A DNA stretch of 64,000 bases from a bacterium (GTDB lineage Bacteria > Cyanobacteriota > Vampirovibrionia > Gastranaerophilales > Gastranaerophilaceae). Below are positions 8,591-16,813 of the stretch, piece after piece (the first letter of the stretch is position 1; each line of letters opens with the position of its first letter). The notes under the pieces are model-generated. The model made no database searches. It was not told the origin of the DNA and worked only from the letters and a program-made list of their open reading frames with translations. Location of the stretch: the NCBI GenBank assembly GCA_017396025.1, contig JAFQNF010000045.1:62001-126000 (forward strand). The letters run 5' to 3'. Both the position numbers and the translations under genes were made by a program.

Positions 8591-10132
8591 CTCTTGCGTA
8601 CTTTCTTTTAAAGTTTTCAATGGTATTTGGAACCAAGAACCACGATTTGGAGTAAATAGTAATTTTTTATCCAATAACATATCACCAGCAAATGTATTAT
8701 CTGGGAAGTTTATTTCTGGATCGCAAATCACCTCAAAATTATACAAATCCATTAATCTTTTTGTTGATGGCAAATCAACATGTTGAGGGTCAATATTTGT
8801 ATTGATTTTTTGCATAATTAACGATGGCAAATCTGCTGCTCCATAATAATCTGGGGCCTTTTTAATATCCTTGTTTAAACCTTGTGCAAATGGTCCAACT
8901 AAATATACTTTATTAATACAATCATTAATTTTATTGATTGAAATTAACGATACAGCATTTGCATAATCGTGAACAGCTTCAATTCTAGCTTTATCAATTT
9001 GTTCTTCTTTTACATAATCCCTGTTCATTGAGAATACACGTTTTTCTGGGTCTTTTGAGTCAACTTCTCTAAAGAATCTACAAGCTTCGATTTCCTCACA
9101 TAAAGCCTCATCAGAAGCAGCAACATGCATTCTATCGGATGTAACAAGTCTTGCATCACCAGCCTTTTGTGCCAACTTCATAACATTTTCATATTCTTCT
9201 TCTGTAGCATCAAGTTCTAAGGCTCTTAAGAAACAATTTAAATGAGATTTAACACTAACACCTTGTCGTCCTAATTTACCAAGAATTGGGAAAAACTCAT
9301 CCAATCCAACATCATCTTTTATTCTTTGAAACTCTGCTTTTGGATTTTCGTGAGAGAATAATTCATTAATTGTTGATGAAATTTTACTATGCATTTGAGT
9401 ATTACCAGATAAATAACTACTACTTTCTGAAGTTTCAAATTCTACAATAGGAGTTTCTTCTGGGCCTTTAACTTTAACATCAACGCTACCAAAACCACCA
9501 CCAGTCATAACACCCATGATGTAGTCGCCAATTTTTAATTCATCACGACTTGCTAAAACTTTTGCAAGTGCCAAGCCAGCACCACCTAAGTCTTTAGTAA
9601 CGACAAGTTCAAAATTTCTTGTTGGATCAAGACCTTTAGCTCTTGGCCCACCAGTTTTTATTTCTTCTTCATATTTTTTAAAATCTATATTTAATAAAGA
9701 TTCACCTTCATCATTCCTTAAGTTAGGAATAAATGCAATTCTATCATCCTTACACATTGTAAATGTTGTACCAGGTACAAAAACAGCAACTCCAGAAAGC
9801 ATACTATCTTTTTTAGTACTTCCTTTTGCATCTTGTGCAAACTTAATTTTTCCTTCTCGTGCCAATCTTAAAACATCTCTATGAGCATTGAAAATAACAT
9901 CATCTAATTTTGAAATAAAATCAGCCTGTCCACCGTCAATTTTTTTACCAGTTTCATCTTTTGTACTGAAACCATTTACAGTGTTATTCAAATAACCATT
10001 TGTTTTATTTAAATCTCTTCCATCATCAGATTTCACAAGAACTTTGCATGTCCCTTTAGGATTACTAGCACCAATATCTATTATTATTTTATGCCCAAAA
10101 CTCACATTTGGCCCGATATTTGAAACTCTCAC
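8576..10132 (-). CDS. Tagged ROK/ASKHA-like sugar kinase homologue
   Basis: The start is a GTG with a strong GGAGGT site 7 nt upstream; the product begins MRVSNIGPNVSFGH (tag core Phe12). ASKHA-type nucleotide-binding elements follow: DIGASN at about residues 19-24 (phosphate-1 loop), KDLGGAGLALA (like the conserved Asp region of ROK/glucokinases), a glycine-rich VMTGGGFGSVDV loop, and VYLVGPFAQGLN near residue 430 (adenosine-type motif). At 518 aa it is much longer than ordinary glucokinases (~300 aa), with a helical insert at ~250-390. Phosphorylation of a sugar is inferred only; no CXCGXXGC zinc motif of classical ROK proteins is present. Its neighbour across the divergent promoter is a glucanotransferase. 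Confidence 0.6.
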   Translation of the reverse strand: MRVSNIGPNVSFGHKIIIDIGASNPKGTCKVLVKSDDGRDLNKTNGYLNNTVNGFSTKDETGKKIDGGQADFISKLDDVIFNAHRDVLRLAREGKIKFAQDAKGSTKKDSMLSGVAVFVPGTTFTMCKDDRIAFIPNLRNDEGESLLNIDFKKYEEEIKTGGPRAKGLDPTRNFELVVTKDLGGAGLALAKVLASRDELKIGDYIMGVMTGGGFGSVDVKVKGPEETPIVEFETSESSSYLSGNTQMHSKISSTINELFSHENPKAEFQRIKDDVGLDEFFPILGKLGRQGVSVKSHLNCFLRALELDATEEEYENVMKLAQKAGDARLVTSDRMHVAASDEALCEEIEACRFFREVDSKDPEKRVFSMNRDYVKEEQIDKARIEAVHDYANAVSLISINKINDCINKVYLVGPFAQGLNKDIKKAPDYYGAADLPSLIMQKINTNIDPQHVDLPSTKRLMDLYNFEVICDPEINFPDNTFAGDMLLDKKLLFTPNRGSWFQIPLKTLKESTQEKKGE

Positions 10133-10181
10133 AATTATAACCTCCTACGTGTTAGCTCTCATTTTAACAAACCAAAAATTT

Positions 10182-10260
10182 TTTTTTGCTAGATAAATCA
10201 TAAATTTTTACAATTATAAATTTTTAAATGTAACAAAAGAAAAAATCATCTAGCAAAAAA
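10182..10260. repeat. Inverted repeat in a divergent promoter region
   Basis: TTTTTTGCTAGAT at 10182-10194 is repeated exactly in inverted form (ATCTAGCAAAAAA) at 10248-10260, with a 53-nt spacer. It lies between the divergently transcribed ROK-like and glucanotransferase genes. The spacer holds two AAATTTTT copies around ACAATTAT. The arms could be paired operator half-sites or symmetric upstream elements of two promoters. Confidence 0.65.
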
Positions 10261-10304
10261 TAAATTTAGAAGAATTAAAGCAGAGGAAACAAAGAGGAAT
10301 GGAA

Positions 10305-12203
10305 ATGAAAATAAGTGCAATCTCATCAAATACAAAAACACTAAATTTTAGCCGAAGACTAAGAGAAGAAGAAAAACAAGGATATACAGAAACATTAAAA
10401 CAAGGATTAAAAGTCTTAGATAAAGAATTAGGAATAATCATTCACAATTCAACAACACCATCTAAAGAAATTGAAAATACGGGGATTGGTTCTTTACTAT
10501 CAGAAAATGCAAGAGCAAACTTTATACCACTACTTTCAACCCATGGTTTTTCAAAAATTCAACAAGAACCAGACAATTTAAGAAGAAGCTGGAATCCATC
10601 CCCTTACTCACCATTAACAAATGGTAAAAATATTTATATGATTCCATTAGAAAAACTTACAACTGGAGAATATGCCAATATATTACCATTAAGTGTTTTA
10701 AACCACATTGTTGAAAACAGACCAAATAAAGAAGATAACAAAGTTGATTTCAACTATGTTGTAGATAAATATGATAAAGCTTTAAATGTTGCATATTCTA
10801 ACTTTTTAAGAAGAAGTTCAACAGACGAAAAAGTTGCTCAACTAGCAAGTAAATTTGAAGAATACAAAGCACAAAATTCAGAGGAACAAGAACCTCAGGC
10901 TATTTTTGAAATATTAGCAAGAGAACATAAAACCGACGACTGGAAAACTTGGAACAAAACAGATAGAAACTTATATAACGCAAAAACAGAAAAACAAACA
11001 AAAAAAACTGACGCTAGATTAAGCGAAATCAGAGAAAAATATGCAAGAGATATAGACTTCTATTATTTTAAGCAAATGATTGCTGAAAGAGAAATCGAAG
11101 CAGCAAAAGCCACAAACGAAGAAGCAGGAATTAGAATTCTTGGTGATTCTCCGATTGCATTTACTCCAGTTGAAGAATGGCAAAATCAAGGCATTTTCTT
11201 AAAAGATATTGCTCTTGGTTGTCCACCAGACTATTTTTCTGCAGATGGTCAAAGATGGGGTTTTGCTGTTATAGACCCTGAAACCATTTTTAACGAAGAT
11301 GGTTCATTAGGTGAAGGTGGGAAATTAATGCAAAAACGCTATGAAAAAATGTTCCAATCATCATCAGGCGGTGCAAGAATTGACCACATTATTGGATTAA
11401 TTGACCCATTTGTATACTCAACAAAAGAAAATAAAATGACTCCAGAAAATTCTGGAAGACTATATTCTTCTCCAAACCACAAAATGTTAGGTAAATATGC
11501 AAAATCAACAGATGAAGAATATGCAGCAATTTTAACCAAAATTGTAATTCCTGCAGCGGAAAAATATGGTTTAACAAAAGATGACATAATATGTGAAGAC
11601 TTAGGCGAAGTTACAGAGCCAGTTGCAAGAGTTATGAAAAATCTTCAACTTTCAGGTATATCTGTAACCCAATTTGATTATCGAGGAAGAGATACAGCTC
11701 CTGAAAAAGTTATAATGCTTGGTTCTCATGATAACCCATCATTTATTGAATACACACAAGGCAAGTTTAATGCAGCAGAAACAAACGAAGCAGACAAAGA
11801 AAAGCTTGCTGAAAAAGCTCATAAACTTGCAATGGATACTTATACTGAAGACGATGATTTTGACGAATACGAAGAAAACATAAGTAAAAACAAAAAAGAC
11901 TTTATGCTTGCATCTTTCGTTGAACTATTTACAAGCCCAGCAAAAAGAATTCAAGTATTCTTTACAGACTTCTTTGGAATTGGCAAAACATACAACAAGC
12001 CAGGTGAAACAGAAGATTGTTGGACATTAAGAATGCCTGATGATATAGAAGGTGAATATGAAGAAAATCTAAGAAATGAAAAAGGTTTCAATTTGCCAGA
12101 AATTATCGCAAGAGCAATTAGACATAAAGGTGGCAAGGTTTCAAAAGAGAACAAGGAACTTCTTGCAAATCTTGATAGATATGCTGATATTTTAAAAGAA
12201 TAA
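10305..12203 (+). CDS. malQ: Tagged 4-alpha-glucanotransferase (amylomaltase, GH77-like)
   Basis: Disproportionating enzyme of maltodextrin/glycogen metabolism. The GH77 catalytic residues are visible: RIDHI with nucleophile Asp360, CEDLG with acid/base Glu431 and SHDN with Asp476 (numbering from ATG 10305). An SPYSP motif near residue 98 and a QRWGF motif near 322 also fit the family. I chose ATG 10305 because GAGGA is 6 nt upstream of it but abuts the ATG at 10299. The product starts MKISAISSNTKTLNFSRR, the local tag (Phe15), and at 632 aa is longer than usual (~500 aa), with inserts at ~130-260 and ~500-550. The next gene follows after 26 bp, probably as an operon. Confidence 0.8.
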   Translation: MKISAISSNTKTLNFSRRLREEEKQGYTETLKQGLKVLDKELGIIIHNSTTPSKEIENTGIGSLLSENARANFIPLLSTHGFSKIQQEPDNLRRSWNPSPYSPLTNGKNIYMIPLEKLTTGEYANILPLSVLNHIVENRPNKEDNKVDFNYVVDKYDKALNVAYSNFLRRSSTDEKVAQLASKFEEYKAQNSEEQEPQAIFEILAREHKTDDWKTWNKTDRNLYNAKTEKQTKKTDARLSEIREKYARDIDFYYFKQMIAEREIEAAKATNEEAGIRILGDSPIAFTPVEEWQNQGIFLKDIALGCPPDYFSADGQRWGFAVIDPETIFNEDGSLGEGGKLMQKRYEKMFQSSSGGARIDHIIGLIDPFVYSTKENKMTPENSGRLYSSPNHKMLGKYAKSTDEEYAAILTKIVIPAAEKYGLTKDDIICEDLGEVTEPVARVMKNLQLSGISVTQFDYRGRDTAPEKVIMLGSHDNPSFIEYTQGKFNAAETNEADKEKLAEKAHKLAMDTYTEDDDFDEYEENISKNKKDFMLASFVELFTSPAKRIQVFFTDFFGIGKTYNKPGETEDCWTLRMPDDIEGEYEENLRNEKGFNLPEIIARAIRHKGGKVSKENKELLANLDRYADILKE

Positions 12204-12229
12204 CAAAGAACACTCGCCGGAAAATAAAA

Positions 12230-13726
12230 ATGAAAATAATAACATCTCTGTATACAAACAATAGCAACACTCCGATTGTAAAAAAACAAAAAAAGCAAAA
12301 TATAACTACTAACACAAACCGTAAAGATGAACTACCAAACTATAATTCATCAATATGCTTCTATCCAACTTTTGCACGTACTCATATTCCAAGTACAACA
12401 TCTGCATTAGATAAGCAAAGTGAATCAAAACTATATTCTTTTTGTGAAACAGACAAAACAAAATCAATACCAGATTCATTTGCTAATAGTTTTGCTGATA
12501 AAAAAACAAACATAATTGGCGCAGGTTCTATTTTTTCTAATTTTTTCCACATTGATGAAGTTTTAGACTCATATTTTGGAACAAGAAAAAACATCAGTAT
12601 TTTTGATCCTAAATTTCTCAAAGAAAATGTAGACAACAATGGATATCCAATATTGAAATCAATGGAAGATGTAAAATCTGGTTCAGCATTTATCTTTTCA
12701 CCAAACAGATTTCATACGGAACAAATAAAAGAATTATCACAAAGACAATCACTAGACGGTGTTTATGTTGATAAACCAATGTGTATATCAAGAAAAGAAC
12801 TTGGGCAATTAAATAAAGCCGTTAAAGACTCAAAAACACCGCTATATTTTGGTGATTATTTCTATTTTGGACAAATAGCTGGTCTAAGATTAATGGGCGT
12901 ACCTATGCCATACAAAGATTCTGTAACTATAGATGTGGACAACACAGAAGACAAAAAATTTACAAAATCTATTGAAAATGCCATACCATTCTTCAAAGAA
13001 GACGAAATTAGTTCTATATACTGTAATTTTTCAGAACAGGGTGCTGATAGTTTGTTAGACCGTCAATGGTTAAGAGACAGAAAAGCTGGTGGTGGCGTAT
13101 TATTAGACCTACAAGTTCATGCATCTAACTTGCTAAACTTAATGGGGTTAGAACTTACAGATATTAGCTCTGTATATGCAGGAAAATATCCTTGGAAAGA
13201 TAGCAAAATGCCAGACCCTAATAGAGAAAATTCTGAACTTGCAATGAAAACAAGACAAAGAGGAGTTTTTGTACCATTAGAAGAAGGTGATACAGAAGAC
13301 AGAGTAATTGTAACAGGAAAAATCAACGACAAAATTTCTGCCCACCTTGAAGTTGGTCAATATATGAAAGAACGTTCCAATACAATCATTATTGAAGGTA
13401 AAAACTCTCAAAAAGTAAAAATAACAATTGATGATTTTGATAAACGAGTTGAAGTACTAGACAAAAACGATAAAGTACTTGCTAGAGCATATTCAATTCC
13501 TTGCTCATACTCTCTAATGTTGCACCATGCACAAACTTTCTTTAATGATAAAAAAACAAATAAAACACCAATGTTTTTTGACACACAGAAGAAAACGCTT
13601 GAGCAAATTTTTACAATAAAAGACATTATTGATAGACAAATTAGAACAAATCCACCAATGAAAAACATTCACGCATACAACAGCACTCTATTGAATGAAG
13701 ATGACGAAATGGATGATGCTTCATAA
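12230..13726 (+). CDS. Gfo/Idh/MocA-family oxidoreductase with long N-terminal extension
   Basis: An NAD(P)-dependent sugar dehydrogenase-type protein. The Rossmann start NIIGAGSI lies at residues 94-101, preceded by a ~93-residue Asn/Thr/Lys/Ser-rich extension that begins MKIITSLY and has a degenerate tag core (CFYP, about residue 44). Downstream are SPNRFH and VDKPM (the family consensus is EKP; Glu is replaced by Asp here) and a GGVLLDLQVHA segment matching the GGVLxDxGxH motif of the C-terminal domain with its catalytic His. The substrate is unknown. It probably shares an operon with the glucanotransferase upstream and converges on the zeta-like gene, whose stop is 16 bp away. Confidence 0.75.
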   Translation: MKIITSLYTNNSNTPIVKKQKKQNITTNTNRKDELPNYNSSICFYPTFARTHIPSTTSALDKQSESKLYSFCETDKTKSIPDSFANSFADKKTNIIGAGSIFSNFFHIDEVLDSYFGTRKNISIFDPKFLKENVDNNGYPILKSMEDVKSGSAFIFSPNRFHTEQIKELSQRQSLDGVYVDKPMCISRKELGQLNKAVKDSKTPLYFGDYFYFGQIAGLRLMGVPMPYKDSVTIDVDNTEDKKFTKSIENAIPFFKEDEISSIYCNFSEQGADSLLDRQWLRDRKAGGGVLLDLQVHASNLLNLMGLELTDISSVYAGKYPWKDSKMPDPNRENSELAMKTRQRGVFVPLEEGDTEDRVIVTGKINDKISAHLEVGQYMKERSNTIIIEGKNSQKVKITIDDFDKRVEVLDKNDKVLARAYSIPCSYSLMLHHAQTFFNDKKTNKTPMFFDTQKKTLEQIFTIKDIIDRQIRTNPPMKNIHAYNSTLLNEDDEMDDAS

Positions 13727-13742
13727 ACTATAATTTAAAATA

Positions 13743-14711
13743 CTAATTTTCTATAACTTCAACTTCATCCACTAACTCTGGATTTTCAAAGCACACAAGT
13801 TCACTATCCATATATGGCGCTCTGGTTGCAATAAAGTATGGGTCAATAAATCTGCCCTCTCTTTGGTATCTATCCATTACTCTATGCATAGCTTTTTCTT
13901 TATCAATTTTTACATGAACTAATTTTACTTGATAACCATTTTGCTTAGCTGGGGTAGCTAATCTTTCAACATACTCTGCCAGTCCAGTTGTTGGAATTGC
14001 AATATTTCGTCCTTGTTTAATTACTTCAGGAATGATTTCTTCTTGCATAATACTTCTTGAAATATTATGCAATGTATTATCTTCTTTTCTTGTTTCATAT
14101 TCTGGGAATAACTTTTTAATATCATCAATATCAGCAACATAATATTCATCAGTATTGATAGAATCTAAATAAGTACTTTTCCCAGCTCCAGACAATCCTG
14201 TAATTATTAACATTTTTCTTTCTTGAGGAATTTTACTTAACAAATCTAATTCATGATTAAGAACTGCATCATGATTTTCAATATATAAATCATCTGTTTT
14301 CTCAATAGTTTTTGCGTTTTTATTCCTTTGCCTAATATCAAGAACTTCTTGAGTATCAACCTCCGTCAATGGTACTTTTTTCTCAATACAATAATCCAAA
14401 TCAGTCTTTGGAATTTTTCCAGCAGCATTTATTGCAAGTCCTGTTATATCGTCAGATGTCAAACCACCAGTACAATGCAAAAACATTAAGCAGTTTTCAA
14501 GCAATTTAGATTCTTTCAATCTCTGTTCAAGAAAACCAACAAAATTTTCGTGAGAAAATGGCTTTTCTTCAGAGACTTCCTCTGTTTGATATTTTTTTGA
14601 AAGCACCAATCTATCCGAGTTTGATTTTATAGTCCTTGTTCTTTTTTCTTTAGGACTATAGAAAAATGGGGTTTTTCTTATATTTTGACTTGATACAGGA
14701 AGAACTATCAT
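13743..14711 (-). CDS. Zeta-toxin-like P-loop kinase
   Basis: Residues 172-180 form a Walker A motif, GLSGAGKST, followed by YVADIDDIKKLFPEY, an Asn-Thr-Leu-His helix and IPTTG, in the layout of zeta toxins and related AAA_33 kinases. True zeta toxins phosphorylate UDP-N-acetylglucosamine and block peptidoglycan synthesis; the substrate here is not known. The ~165 residues before the kinase are unlike any family I know and begin MIVLPVSSQNIRKTPFFYSP, a loose version of the tag. No epsilon-like antitoxin gene is adjacent, which argues against a classical toxin-antitoxin pair and for either a metabolic kinase or an effector. Confidence 0.65.
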   Translation of the reverse strand: MIVLPVSSQNIRKTPFFYSPKEKRTRTIKSNSDRLVLSKKYQTEEVSEEKPFSHENFVGFLEQRLKESKLLENCLMFLHCTGGLTSDDITGLAINAAGKIPKTDLDYCIEKKVPLTEVDTQEVLDIRQRNKNAKTIEKTDDLYIENHDAVLNHELDLLSKIPQERKMLIITGLSGAGKSTYLDSINTDEYYVADIDDIKKLFPEYETRKEDNTLHNISRSIMQEEIIPEVIKQGRNIAIPTTGLAEYVERLATPAKQNGYQVKLVHVKIDKEKAMHRVMDRYQREGRFIDPYFIATRAPYMDSELVCFENPELVDEVEVIEN

Positions 14712-14739
14712 TTTTTACTCGTCTCAAACTTACAGTTTT

Positions 14740-15720
14740 CTATTCTACTTCTTTTTTCATTTCAGTCAAAGCATCAATAGATTTTTGATATATTTGAACA
14801 CGAGCCAAAGCACGAGGACTATCAATACCTACAAATTTCTTAAATGCTCTTCCTTCACTTTCATACGCTTCAATTTCTTTTTCAAAATGGTTTATAGTTG
14901 CGTCAAAAAGCAATGATTTATCAATATCTATTCCGTGTTTTTCTTCAGAAGTTTTAATGCTTGCATTTACTTTTTCACGAACATACGCACCAAAGTTTTC
15001 GGTTCCTCTTTTTTTACAAAGCCAACCAAGAACATTAGTCATCCCATCTTGGATACGATTATATGCACGTTCTTCATTTTGTGCTAAAAGATCAATAAAA
15101 GGTCTCGCTATATTTTCTTCAACAACATTTATAGTTCCAACAACAGCAGTGATTTGTTCTAATGCAGTATCAACATCATCTTTGTTCTTCTCTACATAAT
15201 TATTAAATAATTCAACTTGTTTAGGAACTAAACATTCGGATTGAAGTGCATGCGTTAGTTCATGCGCCGCGTTAACAACACACCATACATTTCCAAAGTC
15301 TTTATTTAATGTTTCAGTTCTTGTATAAAAAACTCTATTTTTCCTTGGAATTAAAAATTTGTTTGAAGATTCATCAAAATCCAACTCTTCACAATAAAGA
15401 CCTTGAAGACTATTTGAAAACAAAAGTTCTTTAGGGGCTTGATTCATTGGCTTCACACTTACATTCTTGACGTATTTTTGCATTGAATTAGCAATATCTC
15501 TATATGAAAATTTAGAAGAAAAAACCTTAGAGTTCATGTCTGAGACAAAGGAATCAACCTTTTTTTGACGTTGTTCTTTTTCACTTAATGCCGAGAACGC
15601 TACATTACTTGTTTTTACAAAACAATCAGAAACATTTTGCCTATTAAGACCAGCAACTTTTGTATCCCTATTGAAATTAACATTACAAAATTTATTTACA
15701 GATATAGAACTAATATTCAT
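14740..15720 (-). CDS. Tagged HExxH metalloprotease-like protein
   Basis: ATG 15720 is preferred to an upstream in-frame ATG because GAGG is about 10 nt upstream and because the product then starts MNISSISVNK, the tag; the core is VAFSA at about residues 40-44. Residues 153-157 are HELTH in the context NAAHELTHALQ, a zincin signature; a third ligand could be a Glu in NEERAYNR about 55 residues later. No Sec signal or membrane segment is seen, so it is cytosolic or leaves by another route. Product 326 aa. Metallopeptidase activity is inferred from the motif alone. It is transcribed divergently from the small gene at 15851. Confidence 0.7.
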   Translation of the reverse strand: MNISSISVNKFCNVNFNRDTKVAGLNRQNVSDCFVKTSNVAFSALSEKEQRQKKVDSFVSDMNSKVFSSKFSYRDIANSMQKYVKNVSVKPMNQAPKELLFSNSLQGLYCEELDFDESSNKFLIPRKNRVFYTRTETLNKDFGNVWCVVNAAHELTHALQSECLVPKQVELFNNYVEKNKDDVDTALEQITAVVGTINVVEENIARPFIDLLAQNEERAYNRIQDGMTNVLGWLCKKRGTENFGAYVREKVNASIKTSEEKHGIDIDKSLLFDATINHFEKEIEAYESEGRAFKKFVGIDSPRALARVQIYQKSIDALTEMKKEVE

Positions 15721-15850
15721 TTTTTGAGACCTCTGAAAATACAAATACTCTAAAAAAATTTTTTGCGCAAAATAACTAACAAAAAAAATTTTTACAGATT
15801 TTTATAAATACACGTATGTATAAATTTTGTGTTTATAGAAGGAGTTAAAA

Positions 15851-16225
15851 ATGTTAGTACAAAGTATTAATAGTTCTGTTCACTTTGGTGGCGCAAAAGA
15901 AATTGATGCAATTGCAAAAAAATATGCACGCACACCACAAGATAGACAGTTAGCAGAATTAGCAAAAGTAGCAGAAGATGCTGAATTTGAAATTACAGGT
16001 GATGGTGAATATTCTATTCCAGAAGAAAAAGCAAAAGTTGATACTTTCCAAAAAGCAGTAAAAGAAAGCAAAAATGACAAACTTGCATTCTATTTATTAG
16101 ACGATTTTAGAAATACATCAGGCAATTTCTACATGCCAACAACTATTGCAAAATCAATAATGAAGGGCATTGCTCAAAGATCTGATAAAATTTCAAAACA
16201 AGAAGTTCTTGATCATTTAGTATAA
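15851..16225 (+). CDS. Small tagged protein, 124 aa, unknown function
   Basis: A strong AGAAGGAG site precedes the ATG. The product begins MLVQSINSSVHFGGAK (tag core Phe12) and continues as a small, acidic, helix-rich protein with no membrane segment. There is no recognised family. A clear terminator follows, so it is monocistronic. Divergent from the HExxH gene across a 130-bp AT-rich region that contains TTTTTACA. Confidence 0.8.
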   Translation: MLVQSINSSVHFGGAKEIDAIAKKYARTPQDRQLAELAKVAEDAEFEITGDGEYSIPEEKAKVDTFQKAVKESKNDKLAFYLLDDFRNTSGNFYMPTTIAKSIMKGIAQRSDKISKQEVLDHLV

Positions 16226-16243
16226 AATCTTTATTAAAAAAAT

Positions 16244-16272
16244 AAAAAGACAGGGGTTAATCCTGTCTTTTT
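16244..16272. terminator. Bidirectional hairpin terminator
   Basis: AAAAAGACAGG (16244-16254) pairs with CCTGTCTTTTT (16262-16272) around GGTTAAT, flanked by A- and T-tracts. It sits between convergent genes. Confidence 0.85.
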
Positions 16273-16284
16273 ATTTTTTAATCA

Positions 16285-16692
16285 TTAATCATATTTGAAA
16301 CGTAGTTCTTGCATCGCTTTTGAAGCATTACAACCACTAGAACCCGAGCAAGAATAGCCAGCGTTTGTTCCATCCTCAAGCTTTTTTATTTCACACTCAC
16401 AACCTTGCAAATAATACACTTCAGATTCTACATATTTTTTACAAGCACCAGCTTGATATGCACGATTTGCCATTGGATAATCCTGCGACAAACATTCATT
16501 ATATTTTCCATTTCTTTGCCAAAAATCACTTGACCAAGTTTTACAATATTCTTCCGCAGATTGTCCAGGAGTCATATCAAAAGAATGATGAGTATTTCCT
16601 TCAATATATTTACATAAGTGTGTATGTTTTGCAAAAACCTGTCCTCCTGAGACAAATAGAAGAACTATCATTAGTAATATAATTTTTTTCAT
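16285..16692 (-). CDS. Secreted cysteine-rich small protein
   Basis: GGGGGA lies 4 nt before the ATG. Residues 1-21 form a classical Sec signal peptide (Lys-Lys, a hydrophobic core, cleavage after VFA). The mature ~114 residues contain eight cysteines (including GCECE and CSGSSGC) and a His-rich start (HTHLC), so it is probably periplasmic or external and disulfide-bonded, perhaps metal-binding. It carries no F-G-A tag, unlike its neighbours. Family not recognised. Confidence 0.8.
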   Translation of the reverse strand: MKKIILLMIVLLFVSGGQVFAKHTHLCKYIEGNTHHSFDMTPGQSAEEYCKTWSSDFWQRNGKYNECLSQDYPMANRAYQAGACKKYVESEVYYLQGCECEIKKLEDGTNAGYSCSGSSGCNASKAMQELRFKYD

Positions 16693-16813
16693 AAATCCCC
16701 CTTTTCTTAATTATGGTTCTTTTATCAAAACTGTCAAAATATTAATTAACATAATAGCAAATTTTTTATTTAGAAGACTTATCATAATACAAGTCAAGAC
16801 AAGGGTTTTTAGG

